Position numbers and translations under genes: made by a program. A stretch of 64,000 nucleotides of DNA, taken from NCBI GenBank assembly GCA_029260015.1, contig JAJDEB010000023.1, forward strand, positions 295,457 through 359,456, in the 5' to 3' direction. The notes beneath the pieces were generated by a model. The model had not been told where the DNA came from. It saw nothing but the letters and a program-made list of their open reading frames with translations, and did not search any database. Source of the DNA: Phycisphaerae bacterium. Lineage in GTDB: Bacteria > Planctomycetota > Phycisphaerae > UBA1845. This document shows positions 18,175 through 27,388 of the stretch, piece after piece (within the stretch, counting starts at the first letter, position 1; each line of letters opens with the position of its first letter).

Positions 18175-19490
18175 GCAATCGACCTCTTTCCAAACGACGC
18201 ACGGTCATCACCGGTATTGGCTGGGTAACCCCGCTGGGTCACGAAATCGAAACCGTTTGGAAGCGACTGCTTGCGGGCGAAAGCGGCGTGCGAAAGACGA
18301 CGCACTTTGATGCGTCTACGTTTCCTTCGCAGTTTTCTTCGCAGGTCAAAGACTTCGACTTTGCTGCGCTGCTCGGCGATGAGTTGGCCAAGCGCCACGA
18401 AACGGCCAGCTTGAATTCCAAGTTCGCACTGGTCGCTGCTAAGAACGCTTGGCAATGCGCTGAAATGGATGGTGCTCTGGCACTCGACAAAACGCGCGTC
18501 GGGGTATACCTCGGTGGTGGTGAAGGACCGCTCGATTTTGAAAGTGTCGCAGCCGCGGCCATCGGCGGTTGGGACTCGAATGACGGCGGCAGCCTCAATT
18601 CAGTTAAATGGGCGGAGGTCGCTCGCGAGCGTCTCACCCACATGATGGAGCTAGAGCAAGACCCGAACCTCGCAGCCAGTCACGTTGCAGTATTGCTTGG
18701 TGCAGAAGGGCCGAGCTTCAACACGCTCACCGCATGTGCAGCCAGCACGCAGGCCATCGGTGAAGCGACGAGCATCATCCGTCGTGGCGATGCCGACGTG
18801 ATGATTTCCGGCGGGGCCCACAGCATGATTCACCCGCTGGGCGTCACCGGGTTCAATCGACTGACGGCGCTTTCGACGCGCAACGATTCGGTCGAATCTG
18901 CATCGCGGCCTTTCGACCGCACCCGCGATGGGTTCGTTTTGGGTGAAGGTGCCGCGATCGTGATCCTCGAAGAATACGAACACGCGAAAGCGCGCGGTGC
19001 CAAAATTCTCGCAGAAGTCGCCGGATATGGTTCGACAGCCGACGCATTCCGCATCACCGACATCCACGATCAAGGTCGCGGTGCGGTCGCTGCGATGAGG
19101 CTTGCCATCGAAGACGCCGGATTGCAGCCAACCGACATCGAATACATCAACGCCCACGGCACGAGCACGGAAGAAAACGATAAGATCGAAACGCTGGCCA
19201 TCCGCTCACTATTCGGCGGTACCAAGTCAGCCCCGCCAGTCAGCAGCATCAAAAGCATGATGGGCCATCTCATCGCAGCCGCCGGTGCAACTGAATTGAT
19301 CACCTGCGTGCTGGCCCTTCGCGACGGCATCCTACCACCGACAATGAATTACCAAACCCCCGATCCAAATTGCGATCTGGATTACATTCCCAACGAGCCC
19401 AGAAAAGCCGCCATCAAAACCGCCCTCTCCAACAGCTTCGGTTTCGGCGGCCAAAACGACACGCTGGTCATCCGCAAAATTAAAGGATAG
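18171..19490 (+). CDS. Beta-ketoacyl-ACP synthase II-like (catalytically intact, KS-alpha)
   Basis: 439 aa KAS II-type condensing enzyme. All catalytic residues are present: Cys189 (LTACAAS), His329 (INAHGTST), Lys in IKSMMG and His366 (MGHLIAAAG), and the FGFGGQN C-terminal signature. It would extend acyl chains held on the ACP with malonyl-ACP. The ATG overlaps the stop of the inactive ketosynthase gene (ATGA), so the two are translationally coupled, as expected for subunits of one complex. A GTAG inverted pair begins 22 bases after the stop. Confidence 0.92.
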   Translation: MSNRPLSKRRTVITGIGWVTPLGHEIETVWKRLLAGESGVRKTTHFDASTFPSQFSSQVKDFDFAALLGDELAKRHETASLNSKFALVAAKNAWQCAEMDGALALDKTRVGVYLGGGEGPLDFESVAAAAIGGWDSNDGGSLNSVKWAEVARERLTHMMELEQDPNLAASHVAVLLGAEGPSFNTLTACAASTQAIGEATSIIRRGDADVMISGGAHSMIHPLGVTGFNRLTALSTRNDSVESASRPFDRTRDGFVLGEGAAIVILEEYEHAKARGAKILAEVAGYGSTADAFRITDIHDQGRGAVAAMRLAIEDAGLQPTDIEYINAHGTSTEENDKIETLAIRSLFGGTKSAPPVSSIKSMMGHLIAAAGATELITCVLALRDGILPPTMNYQTPDPNCDLDYIPNEPRKAAIKTALSNSFGFGGQNDTLVIRKIKG

Positions 19491-19511
19491 GCCCGCTGCC
19501 CGCGTCCAAGA

Positions 19512-19583
19512 GTAGGTCGGGTCATCGACCCGACAGTGCCGTCGAGATTTTTACTGTTCTGTCGGGTCGATGACCCGACCTAC
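19512..19583. repeat. REPIN-like GTAG inverted pair, family C
   Basis: 72 bases. Arms GTAGGTCGGGTCATCGACCC and its reverse complement ending GACCTAC flank a short variable spacer. Each arm contains the dyad GTCGGGTC-GACCCGAC-like core. It lies between the convergent ketosynthase and PEP-CTERM genes. One arm alone recurs at 28510. Confidence 0.88.
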
Positions 19584-19588
19584 CAATC

Positions 19589-19613
19589 TGCACTGCTCAC
19601 AGAGCAGTGGCAC
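19589..19613. repeat. 25-base palindromic element, family F, copy 1
   Basis: Dyad CACTGCTC-ACA-GAGCAGTG flanked by TG and GCAC. The exact reverse complement recurs at 61349. It contains the TGA stop of the PEP-CTERM gene on the minus strand. Confidence 0.8.
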
Positions 19614-20505
19614 GCTTTCGTCCACGTCGCAGCGCCATAACCATCCCGCCAGCCAACAGGGTGATCGATGCCGGTTCGGGGACAACGTTCAACGCAAAAT
19701 CAGCGAGGCGACGGTGCGCTTCTGCCGTTGGGTGAACATCGTCGAAGAATAGAAACTCGTCCGGATTGAGTGGGCCGAGCGGCGTCGCATCCAAGAATGC
19801 GGTATCGACATTGGTCAGTCCATTACCGGGTGAACCTGCGATCTGTTGTTCGCCAAACGCGAAGGCATCGAGGAGCATCAGCTCGAGTCCGAGATTCGAT
19901 TCCAACAAAGCTAGTTCAGTATCGAGCGCCGTGTTGAATGCGGTCGCCAGTGCCGTCGCTCCGACAATAACCAACGGACCACCACTGATGGCCAGCGGCG
20001 TACTGCCAAGATTGGGCATATTTCCGACGAGGATATTCTGCGCCCCTGCGCCAGCCAGCGCAGTGATCGACGACGAAATATTCGCCACTGCCTCATCAAT
20101 CAAAACCTGTGGATCACCACCACCCTGCAGCTCAAGAAAGTCGTCCGGGCCAGCCCACAGTGCGTACAACCCCGTCGCATCGACACCACCACCAGTGACA
20201 AACGGTGTCACTTGATCGTCGAGAACATCTTGAGTGGTTGCAGCCCCTTTTGCAAAGTCTTCAAAAGCACCGCCGAGCCCAAGAAGCGGCGCGAGGTTTT
20301 CTGCCCACACCGGTCCGTTGGAAAAACGCCCTTCAAAATATGGCGGACTGGCTGGAAACGTTCCGCCGTTCTCGGCGAACAGATTTCCATTATCCGACAA
20401 GCTGTCGCCAAATACGACAAACTCGCTGAAGACCGCACCGGCATGGGCCATCGGCGCACACGCCAACAGCGCAACCGCAGCGCTCAAGGTAGATTTTCTG
20501 CGCAT
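19597..20505 (-). CDS. Secreted GDSL (SGNH) esterase with PEP-CTERM anchor signal
   Basis: 302 aa. A signal peptide (AAVALLACAPMAHA) precedes SGNH block I FGDSLSDNGN (nucleophile S35) and the C-terminal FDDVHPTAEAH with the catalytic Asp-His pair. The last 28 residues are VPEPASITLLAGGMVMALRRGRKR, a classical PEP-CTERM sorting signal (VPEP, hydrophobic span, basic tail) for exosortase processing. The protein is thus exported, cut and probably surface-linked. No exosortase gene is in this window, but the EPS-type genes at 0-3 kb belong to the same kind of system. Substrate unknown. Confidence 0.9.
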   Translation of the reverse strand: MRRKSTLSAAVALLACAPMAHAGAVFSEFVVFGDSLSDNGNLFAENGGTFPASPPYFEGRFSNGPVWAENLAPLLGLGGAFEDFAKGAATTQDVLDDQVTPFVTGGGVDATGLYALWAGPDDFLELQGGGDPQVLIDEAVANISSSITALAGAGAQNILVGNMPNLGSTPLAISGGPLVIVGATALATAFNTALDTELALLESNLGLELMLLDAFAFGEQQIAGSPGNGLTNVDTAFLDATPLGPLNPDEFLFFDDVHPTAEAHRRLADFALNVVPEPASITLLAGGMVMALRRGRKRATAL

Positions 20506-20836
20506 GGAATTTGCCTCTCTCTTCTCCTAACATCCTCTCCCTATCCGACCCTGACACGGCAGTGCCGGATTCGCCCGCATTGCACAGGCTGCCCATGAAC
20601 AGCGGCACCCCCAGTATAGCGGGACGCCGAACCGAATTCACCCCTGAGATTCTGAGGGCGATAATCTCATCGAACCGAACCATTGCACAATGTCAATGCC
20701 GTAACCCATTACCATAAATGATTTTACATACAATCGTCGATACCGGCTGGCGTGCCCTTGAATTGATGACCGAACCCCCGATGATGCCTCACTTCGTCAA
20801 CCAGTGGCCACCGCCAAGGTTTCAAGGAATCGTTTG
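20506..20836. other. Divergent intergenic region (331 bases)
   Basis: Lies between the PEP-CTERM esterase and the nucleotidase. It contains AT-rich stretches near 20700-20730 suitable for a promoter; no defined motif was recognised. Confidence 0.4.
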
Positions 20837-21817
20837 ATGGACCGACAGCAAGAACTCGAATTCGCCATGTCAGCCGTCGCCCAAGCCGCGCGCTTGGCGG
20901 TGGCTGTCCAACACGACCTCGCTCCCCATGACGCGCTGGCCAAGCAGGACCGCTCGCCCGTGACGGTTGCTGATTACGGCGTACAAGCGCTCATCAGTTA
21001 CTCCCTGAAGAACGCGTTCCCCAACGACCCGCTCATGGGCGAAGAAAGTTCCGACGAGCTTCATTCGGATGCAGGCAAATCGGTTGTCGAAAAAGTTATC
21101 GAACGGGTGACATCGGTCGAAACGAAAATCAACGCGAACGAAGTGATGCCTCTGATCGATCGCGCGTCGCACGTTGGTGGTCGCGCGCAGCGCTTTTGGA
21201 CGCTCGACCCGATTGACGGTACCAAAGGGTTTCTACGACGCGAACAATATGCCATCGCCCTCGCGCTCATTGAAGACGGTAAAGTCGTTGCCGGTGTACT
21301 GGGTTGTCCGAACCTGCCAGCAAGCAACAATTCAACAGCATCCGGATGCCTCCTTGCCGCATCGAAAGGTTGCGGCGCACAGATTCGTTCACTCGAAGGC
21401 GGCGATTTAAGAGTCATCCACACTCGCAAGATCAAGAACGTTGCCGAAGCAATCGTTTGCGAATCAGTCGAATCCGGGCATAGCGATCATTCGTCCAGCG
21501 CACAGGTTGGCAATCGATTGGGTGTCACATCCGACCCTGTTCGCATCGACAGCCAATGCAAATACGCAGTCGTCGCTCGCGGTGACGCGGACATTTACTT
21601 GCGACTCCCCACACGTCCCGGTTACCAGGAACGCATCTGGGATCACGCGGCTGGCATGATCGTCGTCACCGAAGCCGGCGGTGTGGTTACCGACGTCAAC
21701 GGCAAGCCGCTCGATTTTTCAAAAGGGTCAACGCTAAGCGAAAACTCCGGCGTCATCGCCACCAGTGGGGCCATTCACGAGCAGGTAGTCAACGTGGTAA
21801 AGGACGTGCTGGGTTAG
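20837..21817 (+). CDS. cysQ: 3'(2'),5'-bisphosphate nucleotidase (CysQ/HAL2 type)
   Basis: Inositol monophosphatase superfamily. It hydrolyses phosphoadenosine phosphate (PAP), a by-product of sulfate activation and ACP phosphopantetheinylation. Motifs: KQDRSPVTVADY, LDPIDGTKGFL and WDHAAGMIVVTEAGGVVTD, all metal-binding signatures. Between motif 1 and motif 2 the protein is longer than in plain IMPases, as in HAL2-type enzymes. The ATG at 20837 has AAGGAATC upstream; a GTG at 20804 is less likely. It is 326 aa. Confidence 0.88.
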   Translation: MDRQQELEFAMSAVAQAARLAVAVQHDLAPHDALAKQDRSPVTVADYGVQALISYSLKNAFPNDPLMGEESSDELHSDAGKSVVEKVIERVTSVETKINANEVMPLIDRASHVGGRAQRFWTLDPIDGTKGFLRREQYAIALALIEDGKVVAGVLGCPNLPASNNSTASGCLLAASKGCGAQIRSLEGGDLRVIHTRKIKNVAEAIVCESVESGHSDHSSSAQVGNRLGVTSDPVRIDSQCKYAVVARGDADIYLRLPTRPGYQERIWDHAAGMIVVTEAGGVVTDVNGKPLDFSKGSTLSENSGVIATSGAIHEQVVNVVKDVLG

Positions 21818-21842
21818 CCGCATCTTGGAGTGCGGCATGCAA

Positions 21843-23459
21843 TTATGATTGAAGCGGCTGAAAGCGTTTGATGATGGCGTCGGCAGAGCGAATCCCGTCG
21901 ATCGCTGCACTGACGATTCCGCCAGCATAGCCAGCTCCCTCGCCAATTGGATATAGATTCTGCACGGCTACCGATTGACGCGTCAAATGATCGCGAGCGA
22001 TTCGCACAGGAGCGCTGGCCCGACTTTCGGGAGCTGTGATCAGGCCTTCTACCCCTGCAAATCCAGGCATTTTTCGATTCAAAATGGGTAGCGCCTTTTT
22101 AAGCGCTTCGATGATCATGTCAGGCAACACGTCCGTCATCGAACACCATTTTCCACCCAGCGGATAGCTGGTGCGCAATTCGCCATCGGATGAACTGCCC
22201 TTTAGAAAATCCTCGCAGCGCTGCGCCGGCACTTCGTACGAACCGCCCGTCGCCTCAAACGCAACGCGTTCCCATTTCCGTTGGAACGCCAACCCCGCAA
22301 GTGGGTCGTTGCCAAACGTCGCCGGGTCAAGCGTCATCACGAATCCGCTGTTGGCAAACTCTCCCCCACGCGACGCACGACTCGCACCGTTGGTCGCAAC
22401 CAAACCGGCGCATTCATTTGTCGGCAATATCATTCCACCGGGGCACATGCAAAAGCTATAGACATCTCCGCAAGCACCAGCCGCCCCCTTGGCAACCAAC
22501 TGATAGTCGGCGGTCGGTAAGCGCGAATGCTCGGCGCTCTCTCCATACTGCCATCGATTCACCATCGACTGCGGATGCTCGATGCGCACGCCGAATTGAA
22601 ATGGCCGCGACTCCAGCGAAACCCCCACGCGTTGCAACATTTCAAACGTGTCCCGCGCGGAGTGCCCGATGCCCAACAGCACCGGACCGCATGATTCCTT
22701 CGCACCGTTGATCGTGACGGAGTTTACGCGGCCATCATCAATCCCCAGTTCATCAAGGCGACTTTCAAAACGGATTTCACCGCCGCACCGTTCGATGTGT
22801 TCGCGAATGAATCTACAAATGGTCGGCAAACGATCGCTACCGATGTGTGGCTTGGCGTCGACCAGCAAATCCGGACTCGCCCCGAAACGGACAAACATCG
22901 CCAGCACTTCGCGGACGGCAGGGTCGGTCACCCGTGTGTAAACCTTGCCATCGCTATAGGTGCCAGCCCCCCCTTCACCATACAACAGGTTCGATTCCGG
23001 GTTGAACTGGCGCTCGCGATAGAACGTTTGCATGATGTCCTTATGGCGCGAGCGCACGGGTTTGCCGCGCTCGAGCACAATCGGACAGTAACCCATCTCA
23101 ACCAATCGCAATGCTGCGAACATCCCGGCTGGCCCGAATCCGACGATCAGAGGACGTTCGGTAAGCGGGATGTTTCCGGGGTCGGGCAAGTTCGTGGATT
23201 TCGGAATGATCCGCTCGATGCCGCGACCATGACGCCGGTGGATGCAACGATCCTCGTTGGCGGCTCCTCCGTCGAGCGAAAGTTCCACCGTATAGACAAA
23301 GTTAATGTCGTCTCGTTTTCGCGCGTCGAGCGATCGTTTCAAAACGGCATGATGCAGAATCTCAGAGGTGGACAAGCCCAGGCGTGCGGCTACCCGCTCG
23401 AGAAGTATCTCTTCGGGCTCATCAAGTTTGAGGACGATGTTACGCACGACCAAGGGCAT
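21843..23459 (-). CDS. FAD-dependent oxidoreductase of the COG2509 type
   Basis: 538 aa. The N-terminal 80 residues (VRNIVLKLDEPEEIL...HHAVLKRSLDAR) form the domain typical of this uncharacterised family. The dinucleotide-binding motif is at about residues 104-135 (LIVGFGPAGMFAALRLVEMG...VLERG). The family patterns YGEGGAGTYSDGK and the C-terminal FAD motif GEGAGYAGGIVSAAIDG are both present. Its substrate is not known. It is convergent with the nucleotidase gene, 25 bases from its end, and divergent from the cardiolipin synthase gene. Confidence 0.88.
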   Translation of the reverse strand: MPLVVRNIVLKLDEPEEILLERVAARLGLSTSEILHHAVLKRSLDARKRDDINFVYTVELSLDGGAANEDRCIHRRHGRGIERIIPKSTNLPDPGNIPLTERPLIVGFGPAGMFAALRLVEMGYCPIVLERGKPVRSRHKDIMQTFYRERQFNPESNLLYGEGGAGTYSDGKVYTRVTDPAVREVLAMFVRFGASPDLLVDAKPHIGSDRLPTICRFIREHIERCGGEIRFESRLDELGIDDGRVNSVTINGAKESCGPVLLGIGHSARDTFEMLQRVGVSLESRPFQFGVRIEHPQSMVNRWQYGESAEHSRLPTADYQLVAKGAAGACGDVYSFCMCPGGMILPTNECAGLVATNGASRASRGGEFANSGFVMTLDPATFGNDPLAGLAFQRKWERVAFEATGGSYEVPAQRCEDFLKGSSSDGELRTSYPLGGKWCSMTDVLPDMIIEALKKALPILNRKMPGFAGVEGLITAPESRASAPVRIARDHLTRQSVAVQNLYPIGEGAGYAGGIVSAAIDGIRSADAIIKRFQPLQS

Positions 23460-23600
23460 ATCTCGTGATGGTAGCGATGCCGGTCACCACGTCTAGAGCA
23501 GTTGCACGACTAAGTTAATGCATTCCAATGCGCCAATCGATCTTTTGATGCACGTCCATATAATGGCCGAAGATCAACCATTCGGAGATAATCGCCTCAA

Positions 23601-25040
23601 ATGTCCTGGACCGCGTTCCTCACAATTCTGTCGGTCATAGACTTCATCTTGGTCGCGGCTGCGATCGTGGTGATCTTGCAACGCCAGCGTGAACCGAGGG
23701 CGATGCTCGTGTGGATCTTGACGCTGTTGCTTCTGCCGGTGCTGGGGTTGGTTTTCTTTCTGATCGCGGGCGAATTACGGGTCGAGCGCAAGCGGCAGAA
23801 GCTGCGACGTCACCGCAAACGCCTTCAACCCATGCTCGCCAAGTCAATTGAAACGCTGGAATCAGTCCACGGTCAAAAAGGCACCAAGCACAGCGCCGAA
23901 TCACTCATCCGAATCGCCACGCGGTTAAGCGGTCACTTGCCGACGACCGGAAACGATGTCGCGATTTACCATGAAGACGAAGAGAATTTCGTCGCAATCA
24001 TGGAAGCCGTCGAACATGCCAAGCATCACGTCCACCTCGAGTATTACATTTTTCAACCCGACGAAACCGGAAAGTCCCTTCGCGATTTGCTGATCCGAAA
24101 GGCGAAGGAAGGCGTCAAGGTTCGCCTATTGGTGGATTATATCGGTTGCTGGAATTGGCCAAGAGCGTTTCGACGGTCGTTCATTGAAGGCGGCGTCGAA
24201 CTTTCATTGTTCGACCCGGTCGTGCCGTGGCGCGGGCGATGGCGCATGAACCTGCGGAACCATCGCAAGATCGTAGTCGTCGATGGCAGGGTCGGATTCA
24301 CCGGAAGTCAGAACATCGGTGACGAATATCGCGGTCGTCTCGCAAAGTTTGGCCCGTGGCGCGACACACACATGCGCATCGAAGGGCCAGCCGTACACCA
24401 TTTGCAGGAGATCTTCGTCGAAGACTGGCACTACGCCACCAAGCAGAAACTCGTCAGTTCCGAATGCTTCCCCAAGGTGCAAGCCGACGGCGACCAGATC
24501 GTGCAGGTCATTGCATCCGGACCGGACAGCAACGCCCGCACCATGCACCATCTGCTCTTGTCTACGGTGAGCGGTGCAGAGAATAGCATCTCGATCATCA
24601 CGCCATATTTCGCGCCCGACACGACGATGATAGTTGCCCTTCAGTCTGCAGCCTATCGCGGACTGCGCGTGCAACTGTTGATCCCGTCGTTTTCAAACCA
24701 TTGGCTGACGCTGTGGGCTGGTCGCAGCTTCTATGAAGAGTTGATCGAATCGGGCGTGGAGATTTACGAGTACCACAAGGCGCTGCTGCATTCCAAAGTC
24801 GTGATCATCGACGATTCGTGGGGGATGGTTGGTTCGGCGAACATGGACCAGCGTAGTTTTCGGATCAATCTGGAAGTGACGACTGTTCTCTACGACGACA
24901 AACTCGCGATGAACCTGCGCGAAGATTTCGACCGCCTCTTGACCATCGCCGAACGCATCCAACCCGGTGCCATCCGGAAATGGTCGTTTCGCGAAACGCT
25001 GGTGCTGGGCATTGCAAGGTTGGTGTCGCCGCTGCTGTAG
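23601..25040 (+). CDS. cls: Cardiolipin synthase
   Basis: Membrane phospholipase-D-type enzyme joining two phosphatidylglycerols. Two N-terminal transmembrane segments (about 5-27 and 36-55) precede two HKD motifs: NHRKIVVVDG...GSQNIGDEY and LHSKVVIIDD...GSANMDQRSF, both complete with His, Lys and Asp. It is 479 aa, normal for Cls. The last codon CTG and stop TAG coincide with the first bases of a GTAG repeat pair, so the repeat supplies the stop codon. Confidence 0.95.
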   Translation: MSWTAFLTILSVIDFILVAAAIVVILQRQREPRAMLVWILTLLLLPVLGLVFFLIAGELRVERKRQKLRRHRKRLQPMLAKSIETLESVHGQKGTKHSAESLIRIATRLSGHLPTTGNDVAIYHEDEENFVAIMEAVEHAKHHVHLEYYIFQPDETGKSLRDLLIRKAKEGVKVRLLVDYIGCWNWPRAFRRSFIEGGVELSLFDPVVPWRGRWRMNLRNHRKIVVVDGRVGFTGSQNIGDEYRGRLAKFGPWRDTHMRIEGPAVHHLQEIFVEDWHYATKQKLVSSECFPKVQADGDQIVQVIASGPDSNARTMHHLLLSTVSGAENSISIITPYFAPDTTMIVALQSAAYRGLRVQLLIPSFSNHWLTLWAGRSFYEELIESGVEIYEYHKALLHSKVVIIDDSWGMVGSANMDQRSFRINLEVTTVLYDDKLAMNLREDFDRLLTIAERIQPGAIRKWSFRETLVLGIARLVSPLL

Positions 25041-25101
25041 GGTGGGCCGTGCCCACCAAGCCGTTAAACCAACAAATGGCGGTGGGCACGGCCCACCCTA
25101 C
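25037..25101. repeat. REPIN-like GTAG inverted pair, family A
   Basis: 65 bases, same arms and 23-base spacer length as at 7774. The GTAG head contains the TAG stop of the cardiolipin synthase gene. The other arm lies 15 bases from the end of the convergent gene. Confidence 0.92.
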
Positions 25102-25115
25102 AAATACAATCCAAT

Positions 25116-26378
25116 CTAGTCCGCAAGCAGGCTGGCGAAGATGTCGAAGTCGCGCAGGTCAACGTCGCCATCGTCATCGGCATCGAAGGCATCAAGACAC
25201 TCACCAACAAGATAGGACGGTGATGCATCTGGTGTCACTTCGGGCCCGTCGAGGCAATCGGCAAAACCAGCAATATCCGTTTCGTCGATTTCACCGTCGC
25301 AATCAATGTCACCGATGCATGGCGGTACGCGAAGATCGAGAAACACTGGCAGGTGTCCACCGTTTAACGCGGAGTCCTTTAGCGCCTGAGCAATCGTCGG
25401 ACCCACCATCGTATTGCCAGCCGTCTTGATCGCCGCGTTAAACGTCGTTCCGTCATTGCCCCATGAACGATAACTGTGATTGGGATCGTTCCAGGTTGAA
25501 GTCGAATACGCAAGGTTCGGATTACCGATGTAGTCGGGCCCCGCACCATCAACCAATTCGCCCGAAACCAACAACTGATCGAATCGATCGTCCATGCCAC
25601 CCGCCCCCGTCGGGTCTTGCGTATGCACGATTCGGTACGTCGACGAGTTATTCCAGCTTCCAGGCGTTTTGATCGGATCGAAGAACCGGCCGTTGTTGTT
25701 GGCTTGCGAGCCCACCATCTCGACGTAGGCACCTTCGGTAGAATTACGAATGTTGAAGTCACCACCCAGAATAAAATGCCAGCCGGCTGGCAGACTCTGA
25801 GCGTCGTCGCGAATGCGCTGCGCTTCCAACAAGCGCCGCGCCTGATTCGCTCCACCCGTACTCGCTTTCATGTGTGAACTGTACAGCGCCATACGGAATG
25901 TATCTGTGCTGTCGTTGACCAACTTGATGTCGTAACGGTTGACGTCGCGCGGATGATTCGGTGCACCACCGCCAGTCGCCACAATTGTCATACCGGTGGC
26001 TGAAAGCTCCGTTGCAAGCGCGACTTTGCTGGTGCGATAGAAGAACGCGTTGTCGGTATCGGGACCGTTGAAGAAAGGAGCGGCTGCCCAATCGCCGGGA
26101 CTCCCAGCGGCAGCGTTCAGCAGGCTCACAAAGTTGGTGACACCGGTCGCCGAAAGAAACTCCTGACCGATGATCATGTCGGGCGACATAGATCGGCCTT
26201 CAAAACTCCCGTAGATCGCGGTTTGAAATTCACTAACGCGCCCGCTCGTATAGGTGGATACGTTCCATTCGACCACGCGTAAAACGTCAGCCGACACCGA
26301 GCACGCAAGAAGCAAACACACCATCGCCGCAGTACGGCCCATCAATCGATGCCCGAACAATGCACCCCTCGCTTTCAT
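25116..26378 (-). CDS. Exported endonuclease/exonuclease/phosphatase-fold protein with dockerin-like C-terminus
   Basis: 420 aa. An N-terminal signal (AAMVCLLLACSVSADVLRVV) precedes an EEP domain: VVEWNVSTYT, IIGQEFLS (metal-binding Glu), FILGGDFNIRN and a final GGHLPVFLDL in place of the usual SDHxP. Residues 350-420 hold two Ca-binding, dockerin-like EF-hand loops (DIDCDGEIDETDIAGFADCL and DADDDGDVDLRDFDIFASLL). So it is secreted and probably bound by a cohesin-like or surface partner. Substrate (nucleic acid or phospholipid) unknown. A hairpin (GACTGGG...CCCAGTC) lies in its leader at about 26383-26413. Confidence 0.82.
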   Translation of the reverse strand: MKARGALFGHRLMGRTAAMVCLLLACSVSADVLRVVEWNVSTYTSGRVSEFQTAIYGSFEGRSMSPDMIIGQEFLSATGVTNFVSLLNAAAGSPGDWAAAPFFNGPDTDNAFFYRTSKVALATELSATGMTIVATGGGAPNHPRDVNRYDIKLVNDSTDTFRMALYSSHMKASTGGANQARRLLEAQRIRDDAQSLPAGWHFILGGDFNIRNSTEGAYVEMVGSQANNNGRFFDPIKTPGSWNNSSTYRIVHTQDPTGAGGMDDRFDQLLVSGELVDGAGPDYIGNPNLAYSTSTWNDPNHSYRSWGNDGTTFNAAIKTAGNTMVGPTIAQALKDSALNGGHLPVFLDLRVPPCIGDIDCDGEIDETDIAGFADCLDGPEVTPDASPSYLVGECLDAFDADDDGDVDLRDFDIFASLLAD

Positions 26379-26623
26379 GTTGACTGGGAAAAAGCGCTTC
26401 TTCCCCCTCCCAGTCTTAATTCGTGTCTGCGGATAATGCGAAAATCTGCAAGTCGTAACCCGCGAACGTTGTTATTTGAACGCTGCTGTTTGAGGGGTTC
26501 ATTCTAATGGTTTGTAGACGTTCAAACCAGACGTTGATGCGGACGCGCATTGGCTACACATTCGCCGATAACAACGCTGAAATGAGCGTGCTACTGCAGC
26601 GACATCGACGCGATGGCTTAAGA

Positions 26624-27127
26624 TTAGCTGCTGTGCGGAACCGCTAACATCTTCGCCACCCGCATTTCGACCTGCAACAGGTGACTGTCGCCAGCCAGTT
26701 CGACGAGGTTCAGCAATTCGGACATCGTGGAGACTTCTTCGACCTGCTCATCGATGAACCAGTTGATAAAGCTGCGCGTCGCAAAGTCTTTGTTGGCCTC
26801 AGCCGTGGCTGCAATTTCATTGATCTGCCGGGTGACTTCTTTTTCCTGTTCAAGGGCGGAACTCACGATCGACTTGGGCGAACTCATGTCACCGCTCGGT
26901 TCGGGGGTCGACTGAAGTTTAACCAGGGCGCCGACTTCCAGAACGTAGTCGAGAATCTTGCGCCCGTGTTCGCGCTCTTCATCGCTCTGACGGAAGAAAA
27001 ACTCCGAAAGTTTCTTGAGGCCCAATTCGTCAAAGCGGCAAGCCATCGCCAGGTAATTGTGGGCGGCTCCGAATTCGTTGGCTATCTGTTGATTGAGCTT
27101 ATCGACAACGGGTTGGGGAATCATCAT
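26624..27127 (-). CDS. ftnA: Bacterial ferritin (non-haem)
   Basis: 167 aa iron-storage subunit. Ferroxidase ligands match FtnA: Glu17 (ANEFGAAHNYL), Glu50 and His53 (DEEREHGRK) and Glu94, if numbered from the second Met. The later FINWFIDEQVEE pattern is also conserved. The first two codons are ATG ATG, with GCGAGG upstream. It stands alone, with an 80-base repeat upstream. Ferric iron storage and protection from Fenton chemistry are the expected roles. Confidence 0.95.
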   Translation of the reverse strand: MMIPQPVVDKLNQQIANEFGAAHNYLAMACRFDELGLKKLSEFFFRQSDEEREHGRKILDYVLEVGALVKLQSTPEPSGDMSSPKSIVSSALEQEKEVTRQINEIAATAEANKDFATRSFINWFIDEQVEEVSTMSELLNLVELAGDSHLLQVEMRVAKMLAVPHSS

Positions 27128-27233
27128 GGGTGTCGGCCTCGCAGTCTGCTAAAGTCATGGTTACGATAATTGCTAATGTGGATTGTATCACTTGGCGATG
27201 CAAGCGACCAGCCGACCGATACTCTAGTGGATC

Positions 27234-27313
27234 GTCACTCCCGCGCACGCGGGAGTCCAGAACGAGCGATGAATAACGCGCGGGGCTTGGATTCCCGCTT
27301 TCGCGGGCATGAC
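27234..27313. repeat. 80-base CCCGCG inverted element, family B (inverted copy)
   Basis: Arms ACTCCCGCGCACGCGGGAGT and ATTCCCGCTTTCGCGGGCAT, bounded by GTC/GAC, in the opposite orientation to the copies at 14920 and 37155. It sits between the divergent ferritin and EEP genes. Confidence 0.85.
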
Positions 27314-27388
27314 TGTGGAGCGCAACCCGAAAGATGACGCGGGGGCATACACTAGACGGTATTAAAACGAAAGTTTGATAGGTCAAAC

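Noticed and set aside
26383..26413. Hairpin GACTGGG...CCCAGTC as a terminator for ferritin
   Set aside because: It has no T-run and lies far from the ferritin stop, just upstream of the dockerin EEP start; treated as a leader hairpin only.
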